From contig CAZAYP010000064.1 in NCBI GenBank assembly GCA_964489425.1, forward strand, positions 1 through 31,701: 31,701 bases of DNA. Direction: 5' to 3'. Shown piece by piece: positions 8,136 through 18,142 of the stretch. This DNA is from CAZAYP01 sp964489425 [NCBI: uncultured Verrucomicrobiota bacterium] (GTDB lineage: Bacteria > Verrucomicrobiota > Kiritimatiellia > RZYC01). Numbering within the stretch: position 1 is the first letter of the stretch; each line of letters starts with the position of its first letter. The notes under the pieces are model-generated. The model was not told the origin of the DNA. It worked only from the letters and a program-made list of their open reading frames with translations, and ran no database searches. Position numbers and translations under genes: made by a program.

Positions 8136-9692
8136 TCAATACCGCCTTTCATCGGTGCGCATGGCGGCCCTGAAGTTGATGTAGGACAGCGCGCTGACCA
8201 TCAGGAAGATGATTGCCGCGATGGCGCTGGCAAACCCGAAGTTGGCGCCCGCGTCGCGGAACGCCAGGTTGAACGTGTAGGTCACCAGGATGTCCGTGTA
8301 CCCCACCGGCGTGGCGGCGCCCACGATCGGCGGCGCGCCCGCGGTCAGCAACTGGATCAGCAAAAAGTTGTTGAAGTTGAACGCGAAGCTGGCAATCAAA
8401 AGCGGCTTGAGCGGCGGCAGCACCAGCGGCAGGGTCAGGCGGAACAGGTCGCTGAACGGCCCGCCGCCATCGATGGCCGAGGCCTCGTAGATGTCCGCCG
8501 GCACGGACTGCAGGATGCCGGTGCACAGGATCATCATGTAAGGGTACCCCAGCCACAGGTTGACGATCAGGATCATGGTTTTGGCCAGCACGGGGTCCGT
8601 GGTCCAGTCGGGCCGCAGGCCGAACAGGCCGGCCAGCATGGCGTTGATCTCGCCGAACTGCGGGTTGAACAAGCCCTTGAAGATCAGGATCGAGATGAAG
8701 GCCGGCACGGCGTAGGGCAGGATCAGCATCATGCGCAGGAGGTGGCGGCCGGCCAGTGCCTTCCACTCCAGCAGCACGGCCAGCAGGAACCCCAGGGCAA
8801 ACGTGAGCAGCACCGAGAACAGCGCGAACACCACGGTCCAGATAAACACGCGCACGAACGGCGCGCGAATGGCCGGATCGGTGAAGATGCGGCCGAAGTT
8901 GCGCCACCCGATGAACACGCGGTACCCCGGCCCCACCTTGGCGCCTTGCGCGTCGCGGTAGAACCCGGTGTGGTCGTCGCGGACCAGTTTCGCGCCGGTT
9001 TTGAGGCTGGTGAACTCCCCGGTCTGCCCGTCAAAGCGCCACACGGGCACCTGCGGGGCATAGGTCGAGAGGTTCAGCATGCTGAGCTTGGTGTCCCCGG
9101 GCAAACCCAGCGTGATGTGCTTGAGCCGCTCGCGGATCTTGATGATGTCCGGCAGCTTCAGCGGCGCGCCGGCCGGCGCCGCGGCGCCATCCGCCTGCTC
9201 CGCGGCGGGCACGGTCGCGGCGGCATCGGCCAGCTTGAACGCCGCGGTGGCATACACGTGGACCACGTTGCTGCCGCTTTCCGTGGCGGTGCGGGTCAGC
9301 ACCATCTGGTAGGCGCGATCCGGATCCGCTCCTTCGGCGTAGAGCTTGAAACCGTACGCCTGGTTGACGTCCACGTCCGTTTCCCCCGCGATCAGCCGCT
9401 GGACGCTGCCCAGGGTTTGCAGGTTCATGGCGCTGTAGTTGGTGAAGGCAATGTACACGGTGTAAACTAGCGGCAGCATCACGAACGCGCCGAACGCCAA
9501 CAGGCTCGGGAACAGGTACCGATACGGGTACGCCCCGCGCCAGGCGAACACAAACGCGAACAGCGCCAGGAACACCAGCAGCGCCCCGCCCACCCCGTCG
9601 CGGCCGGATCGGAACACGCTGACGGCCAGCGCCACCAGGAGCACCAGGATCAGCGTGTACAGCGCATGGGACACCAGTTTATTCGCGGTCAT
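8136..9692 (-). CDS. malF: Maltose/maltodextrin ABC transporter permease MalF
   Basis: 518 residues, close to the length of E. coli MalF. Two N-terminal helices (LYTLILVLLVALAVSVF and ALLVFLALFAFVFAW) are followed by a third (YLFPSLLAFGAFVMLPLVYT). A large periplasmic domain comes next (about residues 90-270), corresponding to the MalF P2 loop that touches the binding protein. The permease core follows, with the EAA loop at 402-426 (YEASAIDGGGPFSDLFRLTL, then PLVLP). The periplasmic domain contains an Ala/Pro-rich insert (about 156-178). Its start lies 93 bp downstream of the S23 gene rather than directly after malE. The ribosome site is weak (GGCGGTAA). Confidence 0.93.
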   Translation of the reverse strand: MTANKLVSHALYTLILVLLVALAVSVFRSGRDGVGGALLVFLALFAFVFAWRGAYPYRYLFPSLLAFGAFVMLPLVYTVYIAFTNYSAMNLQTLGSVQRLIAGETDVDVNQAYGFKLYAEGADPDRAYQMVLTRTATESGSNVVHVYATAAFKLADAAATVPAAEQADGAAAPAGAPLKLPDIIKIRERLKHITLGLPGDTKLSMLNLSTYAPQVPVWRFDGQTGEFTSLKTGAKLVRDDHTGFYRDAQGAKVGPGYRVFIGWRNFGRIFTDPAIRAPFVRVFIWTVVFALFSVLLTFALGFLLAVLLEWKALAGRHLLRMMLILPYAVPAFISILIFKGLFNPQFGEINAMLAGLFGLRPDWTTDPVLAKTMILIVNLWLGYPYMMILCTGILQSVPADIYEASAIDGGGPFSDLFRLTLPLVLPPLKPLLIASFAFNFNNFLLIQLLTAGAPPIVGAATPVGYTDILVTYTFNLAFRDAGANFGFASAIAAIIFLMVSALSYINFRAAMRTDERRY

Positions 9693-9710
9693 GATTTACC
9701 GCCCGCCGCC

Positions 9711-9840
9711 ATCGTCGTGCTCTTGCTCTTCATCCTCGTTGTCGTGCTCGTTGTCGTTGTCGTTCTCGTGATCGTTGTCGTTGTCCTAATCGCGATCGCG
9801 ATCGTTGTCGTTCTCGTTCTCGTGATCGTGGTCGCAATCG
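9711..9840 (-). repeat. Degenerate hexanucleotide tract (GAYNAC on minus strand), left copy
   Basis: About 130 bp of imperfect 6-bp units. On the minus strand they read GATCAC, GAGAAC, GACAAC and GAGCAC with little interruption. The inner end codes for the Asp/Asn/His-rich tail of the S23-type protein (DCDHDHENENDNDRDRD), and the outer end runs up to the malF start. A matching tract on the other side of the gene (10252-10390) points the opposite way. Confidence 0.85.
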
Positions 9841-10235
9841 GCCCGGTCTTCGGCCTGACCGTAGCGGTTCGTTTCTTCCCGGACTTCCAGGTTCCGGTTG
9901 CCCAGCTTGGTCAGCATGGATACGATCCGGACAAGGTACGCCTTGCCCTTGGCATTTTCTTCTGCCGACAAGGCATCGCAGACCCCGAGAATATCCTGAA
10001 TCGAAGCGCATTCCAAAGCGGGCCCGCGCGCGATCTCGAAGAATCGCCGCCGATCCGGTTCGGTCCCCTTGCCATTGCCCTCCGCAATATTCTGGGGGAT
10101 GGATTGCGAGGCCCGTAAAAGTTGATCCCGCGCATACCGCTCAGCGCCATTCAATCCTTTGGCCAGTTGGTACGCCCAGGCCACATATTGCAGGGATACT
10201 TGATAAACGTCGAGTTGCTCGTGGCCGAAGTTCAT
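9786..10235 (-). CDS. Four-helix-bundle protein, S23/IVP family
   Basis: 149 residues. The core (MNFGHEQLDVYQVSLQYVAW, then LLRASQSIPQNIAEGNGKGT, and YLVRIVSMLTKLGNRNLEV) matches the family of proteins first seen in 23S rRNA intervening sequences (S23, TIGR02436). The hallmark is the helix with SIPQNIAEG. Members form four-helix bundles and multimerise; a relative, Avd, is the accessory protein of diversity-generating retroelements. Function of the free-standing members is unknown. The core is about 130 residues; the last 17 (CDHDHENENDNDRDRD) come from the hexanucleotide tract. The gene sits in the malE-malF gap, co-oriented with the operon, between inverted tracts, and has no clear ribosome site. 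It looks like a small cassette inserted in the operon (inference). Confidence 0.85.
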   Translation of the reverse strand: MNFGHEQLDVYQVSLQYVAWAYQLAKGLNGAERYARDQLLRASQSIPQNIAEGNGKGTEPDRRRFFEIARGPALECASIQDILGVCDALSAEENAKGKAYLVRIVSMLTKLGNRNLEVREETNRYGQAEDRADCDHDHENENDNDRDRD

Positions 10236-10251
10236 GGCAAACCGCGCTGGA

Positions 10252-10390
10252 GATCACGACTACGATTACGATCACGACAACGACAAAGATCACGATCACG
10301 ATCACGATTACGATTACAAAAAAGATCACGACAACGATTGCGATCACGATCAATATCGCGACAACAATCACCGCCATGATGATAATGAGG
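10252..10390 (+). repeat. Degenerate hexanucleotide tract (GAYNAC on plus strand), right copy
   Basis: About 139 bp of units such as GATCAC, GATTAC, GACAAC and GACAAA, in the plus-strand sense. Together with 9711-9840 (minus sense) it brackets the S23-type gene as an inverted pair, so RNA across the region could fold back on itself. All three frames give low-complexity peptides (Asp/His, Arg/Ser and Val/Ile-rich), so none is taken as a protein. Confidence 0.85.
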
Positions 10391-10429
10391 CACGCCTGGT
10401 TCCTTGCCGACTATGGGGCCGGGCCCGCG

Positions 10430-11611
10430 CTATTTCTTCGCGCACTCGGCCTGCATGATCTTGGCCGCGTTGTCCAACGCGTCCTTGGCCGTGGCCTGGC
10501 CGGACGTCACGGTCTGGATGGCGGTTTGCAGCGAGGACCAGAACACCTGGGTTTCCGGGATGTTGGGCATCAGCACGCCTAGTTCCACGTTGCGCATGCT
10601 CGGCTCCACGTTGGGGTTGTCCTTCTTCTGCAGATCGTACGACTCCACCAGCGCGTGCGGGCCGTCGTACTTGTCGGCGTCCAGGGCGCGCAACCCGTCG
10701 AGGGTGACCAGGTAATCCGTGATGAACGATTCCGCCAGGTCCGCGTTCGGGGTCTTGGAGTCAATCATCGCGCCCAGCACCCCCACGAACGGCTTGGCCG
10801 GGCCGGCCTCCGTGGCGCCGGGGATGACGCCAACGCCAAAGTCGATGCCGGCCTTCTTCAGGTCGTTCCACTCCCACGGGCCCGTGACGATCATCGCGCA
10901 CTGGCCGGCCAGCATCTGGGACTTCATGACCTCATACGTCACGCCCCGGGACATGCGGCCGCCCTTGATCATGCCGCCGATGGCGTCCAGCGCCTGGACT
11001 CCGCCGGCGGCATTGACGCCAATATCCTGGGTATTGTAGCTGCCGTCGGGGTTCTTGCCGAAGACATAGGCGCCGCCGCCCGCGAGGAACGGCCAGGTGA
11101 AGTACGGCGTGTCATAGGCCCAGAGAATCTGGTCCTTGCCCTGGATATCCTTGAGCAGCGCGGGCGGGGCAGGCACCAGCTTCTTGTTGAAGATCATGGC
11201 CACGGATTCCAGGGCGATGGGGTAACCCCAGATCTTGCCTTGGAACGTGAACGCCTCCCAGGCCTTGGCGTTGAAGCGGGCCTTGTAATCGTCGGTCAGC
11301 GTCAGCGGCTTGAGCAATCCACCCGCGACCCAGCTACCCACCCGGTCGTGCGCCCAGATGACGATGTCCGGCCCCTCACCCGCCTGGGCGGCGGTGGCAA
11401 ACGTGGTTTCCATTCCGTTGGGATGCTCGATGGTGGTGGGGATTCCGGTGTCGGCCTCAAACTTCTTGCCCAGCTCGGCCAGGGCATTGTACGCCTTGTC
11501 GCCGTTGATCCAGATGAGCAGCTTGCCGTCTTCCACGGCCGGCGCGGAGGCCGCCAGCAGGCCGAAGAGGGTCGCGGTCATCAACCATGAGGGGATCTTG
11601 CCGGTACGCAT
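10430..11611 (-). CDS. malE: Maltose/maltodextrin-binding periplasmic protein MalE
   Basis: 393 residues with a Sec signal peptide ([20 protein letters not shown], cleavage near ASAPAVEDG). The mature N-terminus [20 protein letters not shown], followed by [20 protein letters not shown], tracks E. coli MalE almost position by position. So do [31 protein letters not shown], the GPWEWNDL ligand-stacking region and [17 protein letters not shown]. It captures maltodextrins and delivers them to MalFG. An AGGAGG ribosome site lies 7 nt before the ATG, much stronger than those of malF and malG, as expected for an abundant binding protein. First gene of the operon; the next one downstream is the S23 gene, 194 bp away. 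Confidence 0.95.
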   Translation of the reverse strand: MRTGKIPSWLMTATLFGLLAASAPAVEDGKLLIWINGDKAYNALAELGKKFEADTGIPTTIEHPNGMETTFATAAQAGEGPDIVIWAHDRVGSWVAGGLLKPLTLTDDYKARFNAKAWEAFTFQGKIWGYPIALESVAMIFNKKLVPAPPALLKDIQGKDQILWAYDTPYFTWPFLAGGGAYVFGKNPDGSYNTQDIGVNAAGGVQALDAIGGMIKGGRMSRGVTYEVMKSQMLAGQCAMIVTGPWEWNDLKKAGIDFGVGVIPGATEAGPAKPFVGVLGAMIDSKTPNADLAESFITDYLVTLDGLRALDADKYDGPHALVESYDLQKKDNPNVEPSMRNVELGVLMPNIPETQVFWSSLQTAIQTVTSGQATAKDALDNAAKIMQAECAKK

Positions 11612-11675
11612 GCTCGTGCCTCCTGTTTTGGGGTTGCCAGTATCCGAACTACCACAACGGCTTCGCTATCCTTTT

Positions 11676-11704
11676 AGCGTACCCGGTTCCGCATGCGACC
11701 GCAA
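11676..11704 (-). promoter_or_regulatory. Possible promoter of the malE operon
   Basis: On the minus strand TTGCGG (11704-11699) and TACGCT (11681-11676) are 17 bp apart, 64 bp upstream of malE. The -10 match is poor. An imperfect CGCTA/TAGCG hairpin overlaps it and could be an operator. Low certainty. Confidence 0.25.
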
Positions 11705-11770
11705 GACTGCTCGATAATATTCATGTTTCCGGGGAGAAGGGCCGAACCCAAGGTGCGGGCCGCGCGGGAA

Positions 11771-14206
11771 TCAGCAGCGCCCCAGCTTGAACAGGGCGGC
11801 GCGGATGCCCTCGGCCAGGGAGGCCGGAGTGACCGGCTTGGGAATATAGCCGTCCATGCCGGCCGCCAGGAACCGTTCCGCGTCCCCCTTCATCGTGTGC
11901 GCGGTCAGCGCGACCACGGGCGTGTAGCGGTTGGCCGGCCGATCCAGCTCGCGCAGGGCCTGCATGGTCTGGATACCGTCCATGCCCGGCATCTGGATGT
12001 CCATGAGCACCAAGTCAAACTGCACGGACCGGCAGGTGGTGATGGCATGGAAGCCGTCTTCCACGGACTGCACGTCGTAGCCCGCCTTGCGCATCAGGGT
12101 GGCGATGAGCAGGCGGTTGGTTTCCTCGTCCTCCACCACCAGGACGCGCCGGCGCGGAGGGGGGGGGGCCGCGGCCGGGGGCGGCGCGGCGGGGCTGCCG
12201 GCTGGCGCTTCCGCGCGCTCGAGCCGCGCCGTGAACCAGAACCGGCTGCCCACGTCCAGGCGGCTCTCAAATCCAATCTGGCCGCCCATCTTGTCCACCA
12301 GGTGCCGGGCAATGGTCAGGCCCAGCCCGGACCCGCCGAACTTGCGGGCCATGGTGCTGTCCGCCTGGGTGAACGGCTCAAAAATTCGTTCCTGCTGATC
12401 CAAGGCAATGCCGATCCCCGTGTCACGCACCTCGAACCGCAGCCGCACGTGGTCCGGATCGACCTCGGCCGCCGCCGCTGCATCGACGCTGATCCGGGCC
12501 ACGACCTCGCCGCGCGCGGTGAACTTGACCGCGTTGCTCAGCAGGTTCAGCAGCACCTGCAGCAGCCGCAGGCCGTCGCCAACCACCATGTCCGGCACGC
12601 CGGGATCCACCTCAGCGGCCAGGCGCAATCCCTTCTGCAACGCCTGCCATTCCACGGCCTTGATCGCGTCGGCCACCAGGTCGCGCGGACGCAGGTGCTC
12701 CCGCTCCAGCTCGATTTTTTTAGCTTCAATGCGGGTGAGGTCGAGGATGTCGTCGATCAGCGCCAGCAAGTGTTCGCCGCGCTTCTTGATGATCTCGGCG
12801 TAGGACTGCTGCTCGGGGTTGAGCCCCGACTCGATCAGCAGGTTGGCGAAGCCCAGGATGGGGTTCAGGGGCGTGCGGATCTCGTGGCTGATCGTGGCCA
12901 GGAACGCGCTCTTGGCGCGGCTGGCGGCCTCGGCGTCGCTGCGGGCGGCCACGAGGGCGGCTTCCATCTCGCGCCGGGCGGTGATGTCCTGGAACACGCC
13001 CAGCACGCCAAAGATGCGGCCTTCCGCATCGCGGAGCGGCGCCTTGCTGGTTTCAACCCAGATGGTCTTCCCCTGGGGCGTGGCCAGGGGCTCGACGATG
13101 TTCAGCTTGGGCTGGCCGGTGGCGATGACCTCGGCGTCGTCGCTGCGGTACCGTTCGGCCAGGTCGCGCCACGCCAAGTCAAAATCCGTCTTGCCCAGAA
13201 GGTCCGTGGCCCGGTCGAAGCCGGCGGACCGCGCAAACCGTTCGTTACACCCGAGGTAACGCAGGTCGCGATCTTTCCAAAAAATGAACACCGGCGCCGT
13301 ATTGATGACCAGCCCGAGGGTGTCCCGCGCATGCCGGAGATCTTCCTCGGCCCGTTCGCGATCGGTAATGTCCTGGAGGATGCCGAACAGATGCACCGGC
13401 ACGCCCTGCGCGTCCCGGGTGACGCCGTCCGACTCGCTATGCACGTGGCGGATGGTTCCGTCCGGCCGGACGATCCGGTAGTTGGTGTGGTATGGCCCGC
13501 GACTGGTCACGCCGGCCTCGATCTGTTGCCGCACCAACTCGCGGTCGTCGGGATGGACCATCTCCAACAGCCGCTGCTGGCTGGACCGAAAAGATTGGGG
13601 CTCATACCCGAAGATGCGGAATATTTCGTCCGACCACCAGCTGTGGCGGGTCGCCAGGTCCAGCTGCCAGAACCCCATCCCGGCGATCTGCTGGGCGCGG
13701 CGCAGGCTCGACTCGTTCTTCCGCAGCTGCTCCTCCATGCGCTTGCGGTCGGTGATGTCCTGGATCAGGCCGGTCTGCTGGGTGGCGCAGCCCTGGGCGT
13801 CGCGGAAAATGCGCGCGCTGACGCTGATGTGCCGCACCTCGCCATCCGGCTTCACAATGCGGTACTCCACGCCCCGCACATCCGTCGTCCGGGTGGCCAG
13901 CGAATCCCGCACGTGCTGCTCAATGATCGGCCGGTCCTCCGGGTGAATGAGGCGGAACCAGCCGGCCACGGTGCCATCGTACTGCTCGGCGGTCAGCCCG
14001 GCCAACCGCAGGGCCGACTCGTTCAGCAGGTTGGCCCCGGTGTTGAAATCCGTGAAAAAAGTGCCGGCCTGGGCGGCATCCAGCGCCAGTTCCAGCCGCA
14101 GCTGGTTTTCCTCCATGCGCGCCCGGATCTCGTCCATGGCCGTAGCGGCCGCGGCCGCGGCCGGCGGGGGCGCCCGCCCTGGGTCATTTTCTTTCTTGGC
14201 CGTCAT
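11771..14206 (-). CDS. Hybrid sensor histidine kinase with three PAS domains and a receiver
   Basis: 811 residues, no membrane segment, so cytoplasmic. After an Ala-rich N-terminus come three PAS/PAC units (about 30-155, 165-285 and 290-415). The dimerisation/phosphoacceptor domain follows, with His441 in SHEIRTPLNP. The ATPase domain has an N-box (LNLLSNAVKF, Asn558), G1 DTGIGI (595-600) and G2 GGSGLGL (624-630). A Pro/Ala linker (about 667-687) leads to a receiver domain with Asp736 in LMDIQMPGMDG. No output domain follows, so it would relay phosphate to another protein or control its own kinase. PAS domains suggest sensing of a small molecule, redox state or light; the signal is unknown. 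It lies between malE and glgB, but a regulatory link to glucan use is only positional. The 159-bp gap before malE shows no clear terminator. Confidence 0.9.
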   Translation of the reverse strand: MTAKKENDPGRAPPPAAAAAATAMDEIRARMEENQLRLELALDAAQAGTFFTDFNTGANLLNESALRLAGLTAEQYDGTVAGWFRLIHPEDRPIIEQHVRDSLATRTTDVRGVEYRIVKPDGEVRHISVSARIFRDAQGCATQQTGLIQDITDRKRMEEQLRKNESSLRRAQQIAGMGFWQLDLATRHSWWSDEIFRIFGYEPQSFRSSQQRLLEMVHPDDRELVRQQIEAGVTSRGPYHTNYRIVRPDGTIRHVHSESDGVTRDAQGVPVHLFGILQDITDRERAEEDLRHARDTLGLVINTAPVFIFWKDRDLRYLGCNERFARSAGFDRATDLLGKTDFDLAWRDLAERYRSDDAEVIATGQPKLNIVEPLATPQGKTIWVETSKAPLRDAEGRIFGVLGVFQDITARREMEAALVAARSDAEAASRAKSAFLATISHEIRTPLNPILGFANLLIESGLNPEQQSYAEIIKKRGEHLLALIDDILDLTRIEAKKIELEREHLRPRDLVADAIKAVEWQALQKGLRLAAEVDPGVPDMVVGDGLRLLQVLLNLLSNAVKFTARGEVVARISVDAAAAAEVDPDHVRLRFEVRDTGIGIALDQQERIFEPFTQADSTMARKFGGSGLGLTIARHLVDKMGGQIGFESRLDVGSRFWFTARLERAEAPAGSPAAPPPAAAPPPPRRRVLVVEDEETNRLLIATLMRKAGYDVQSVEDGFHAITTCRSVQFDLVLMDIQMPGMDGIQTMQALRELDRPANRYTPVVALTAHTMKGDAERFLAAGMDGYIPKPVTPASLAEGIRAALFKLGRC

Positions 14207-14273
14207 GGGACAAGCCTGATGATCGCCAGCGAATCAAGCACGAGGGTTTAATCCTAAATTCAGCATTTGAATT

Positions 14274-14438
14274 AACTACGAAACACGCGAATAACGCGAA
14301 ACTTGTTGCCGCAGAAAGAGGAACGGGCGAACAAGTTGAGAACAACATCGTTCACCTGTTGGGTGAAGGAAGAATTCGAGCCATTGCCGTACATGTTTAG
14401 CATAGACTCAAAGGGATGCATTCGCGTGATTCGTAGTT
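14274..14438. repeat. Intergenic element with inverted ends (CGCGAAT type)
   Basis: The gap between glgB and the kinase gene holds an element of about 165 bp. Its ends are inverted repeats: AACTACGAAACACGCGAAT at 14274-14292 against ATTCGCGTGATTCGTAGTT at 14420-14438, with one mismatch in 19. The interior has no credible gene and is less GC-rich than its neighbours. It is a different sequence class from the CACGGATG repeats but has the same design. The rest of the gap (14207-14273 and 14439-14455) shows nothing further. Confidence 0.7.
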
Positions 14439-14455
14439 CATCTGCGCTTTCTGGG

Positions 14456-16747
<2,292 letters not shown>

Positions 16748-16769
16748 AAATTAGTCCTGTTGATTGGCT

Positions 16770-17954
16770 TCAAGCATGCACCGCCGAGCGCGCCCGGTCA
16801 AGCCAGCGCAGCGCGTCGGTCAGGTCCGTGTGCGCGCGGGTGACCCAGTCGGCGCCCCAGTAAAAGTTGCAGCTGGTCTCGGCCCGCAGCAGGCGCCAAT
16901 GGGCCTCGCCCAGGCACCGGTCCACCTCCGGGGCGCAGGCGGAACTGCGCAGCGCGTTGGCCGTCTCGTGGTGGATGCGGCTGACTTCCTCCACGCGGCG
17001 CAGCGCGTCCTGCTGGGCCAGCGACCCGGTCCATTGGACAAACCCGCGGCCGTGATGCCAGCCGGTGTTCCACGCGCCTTCGCGCACCCGGACCTCGCCG
17101 TGGGCGCCGTAGCGGTCGAGGTACTCGGAGATGAAGATCGGGCGGAACCCGGCGTCGTTGGCGCGTACCGCTTCGAGCATGGGGCGATAAAACACGCCCC
17201 AGAAATTGGCCTGGTCGTTGGTGTTGCGGAACCAGCCGCCGTTCTCGCCGTCGCTGCACGTGGTGACCAAGGGCGGGAAATCGCACCCCTTGGTGCGTTC
17301 GTAGACCTCGTGCTTGAACCAGCCAAAAGCCATCCCGGACTCCTGGGCGTCGGACAGTTCCCGGTCGCGCACCACCACGATGATCTCTTCGCCGGCATGG
17401 CGCGCCACGTGGGGCCGGTAGCGGATTTCCTCCCAGCGCATCCCGTTGACCGGCTCGATGTGCTCGCTGTCCACCAGCACGTAGCGGTACCCGGCGCGGC
17501 GCAGCAGCGGGATCAACTCCATGGAGAACCCCATCTCCGGCGGCCAGAACCCTTGGAACAACGGCCGGTCGAACAGGTGCCGGGCCAGCCCCAGCCAGCG
17601 CATGACATGCTCCTCCCGGTCGCGGTCGGGCGTCAGCGGCAGCACCGGGTGGTAGAAGCCGGTGCCCAGGATCTCGATGGCCGGGTGGCGCAACCGCCAC
17701 AGCAGGTCGCCGCATTTCACGATCCCGTACACCCGGGCCTGGAATTCCGGGCTGGCCAGGGTTTCCAGCAAGGTGCCGGACATGGGCAGGTGCACGCGCG
17801 CCACGTCTTCCCAGCCTTGCAGAGCGCGCGGGATGCGGTCGTAGGCAAAGAGAATCTCGCGGGCCTCCCACTCCGCATGGTCCAACAGCCCCTGGAGATT
17901 GCCCGCCGGCTGGTGCAGGTTCAGAACCGTGGCGTGGAATCGCTCTGTCGGCAT
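16770..17954 (-). CDS. Glycoside hydrolase family 57 protein
   Basis: 394 residues, cytoplasmic (no signal peptide). GH57 motifs in order: VLNLHQPAG (His14), GTGFYHPVLPL (97-107), GFWPPEMGF with Glu140 as likely nucleophile, and TTCSDGENGGW with Asp235 as likely acid/base. GH57 includes alpha-amylases, 4-alpha-glucanotransferases and branching enzymes acting on alpha-glucans. At this size the barrel is followed by only a short helical part (about 300-394), shorter than in typical GH57 branching enzymes, so I leave the exact reaction open. It is the first gene of an operon with glgB, with AAGGAG 8 nt before the ATG. The context supports a role in glycogen or maltodextrin remodelling. Confidence 0.85.
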   Translation of the reverse strand: MPTERFHATVLNLHQPAGNLQGLLDHAEWEAREILFAYDRIPRALQGWEDVARVHLPMSGTLLETLASPEFQARVYGIVKCGDLLWRLRHPAIEILGTGFYHPVLPLTPDRDREEHVMRWLGLARHLFDRPLFQGFWPPEMGFSMELIPLLRRAGYRYVLVDSEHIEPVNGMRWEEIRYRPHVARHAGEEIIVVVRDRELSDAQESGMAFGWFKHEVYERTKGCDFPPLVTTCSDGENGGWFRNTNDQANFWGVFYRPMLEAVRANDAGFRPIFISEYLDRYGAHGEVRVREGAWNTGWHHGRGFVQWTGSLAQQDALRRVEEVSRIHHETANALRSSACAPEVDRCLGEAHWRLLRAETSCNFYWGADWVTRAHTDLTDALRWLDRARSAVHA

Positions 17955-17978
17955 CGTAACAGCTCCTTGTTCCGGGCC

Positions 17979-18008
17979 ATACTAACAGGAGGCCGCCGGG
18001 GGATACAA
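17979..18008 (-). promoter_or_regulatory. Putative promoter of the GH57-glgB operon
   Basis: On the minus strand TTGTAT (18008-18003) and TAGTAT (17984-17979) are 18 bp apart, ending 24 bp before the start codon and before the AAGGAG ribosome site. TAGTAT is a good -10 match. The GC-rich spacer makes the two AT-rich hexamers stand out. Confidence 0.45.
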
Positions 18009-18108
18009 CGCGGAAGATTCGGCCGCGCCCGGCCCCCCCCCCGTGGCACGGACCTCCCGGGCCGTGATTCCGTGCTCCCGCCGCTCCGGTTTTTCCAAAG
18101 TTGCCGGC

Positions 18109-18136
18109 TTGCAAGCCGCGTACGCCTGTGTAGGAT
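18109..18136 (+). promoter_or_regulatory. Possible promoter (or ribosome site) before ymdB
   Basis: TTGCAA (18109-18114) and TAGGAT (18131-18136) are 16 bp apart. TAGGAT lies only 6 nt before the ATG at 18143. It is therefore either the -10 element of a nearly leaderless message (or of one starting at the second ATG, 18170), or simply the AGGA ribosome site for 18143. Confidence 0.3.
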
Positions 18137-18142
18137 GCCGCC

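Noticed and set aside
7828-8139. A 103-residue minus-strand frame filling the malF-malG gap
   Set aside because: It consists of the palindromic repeat and the CCCCTCC hairpin; its likeness to 30490-31038 is the likeness of the two repeat copies.
9786-10235. Diversity-generating retroelement, since Avd belongs to the same fold family
   Set aside because: No reverse transcriptase gene, no template/variable repeat pair and no C-type lectin-like target is present in the window.
9711-10390. CRISPR array
   Set aside because: The periodicity is about 6 bp with degenerate units; there are no 25-40 bp repeats with unique spacers and no cas genes.
10122-10458. Arg/Ser-rich, Asp/His-rich and Val/Ile-rich frames over the hexanucleotide tract
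   Set aside because: All three frames and the opposite strand stay open because of the 6-bp periodicity; these are translations of a repeat.
11693-14251. An 852-residue plus-strand frame opposite the sensor kinase gene
   Set aside because: It is the antisense shadow of a clearly coding, motif-rich gene; GC-rich codon use keeps the opposite strand open. It shows no domain.
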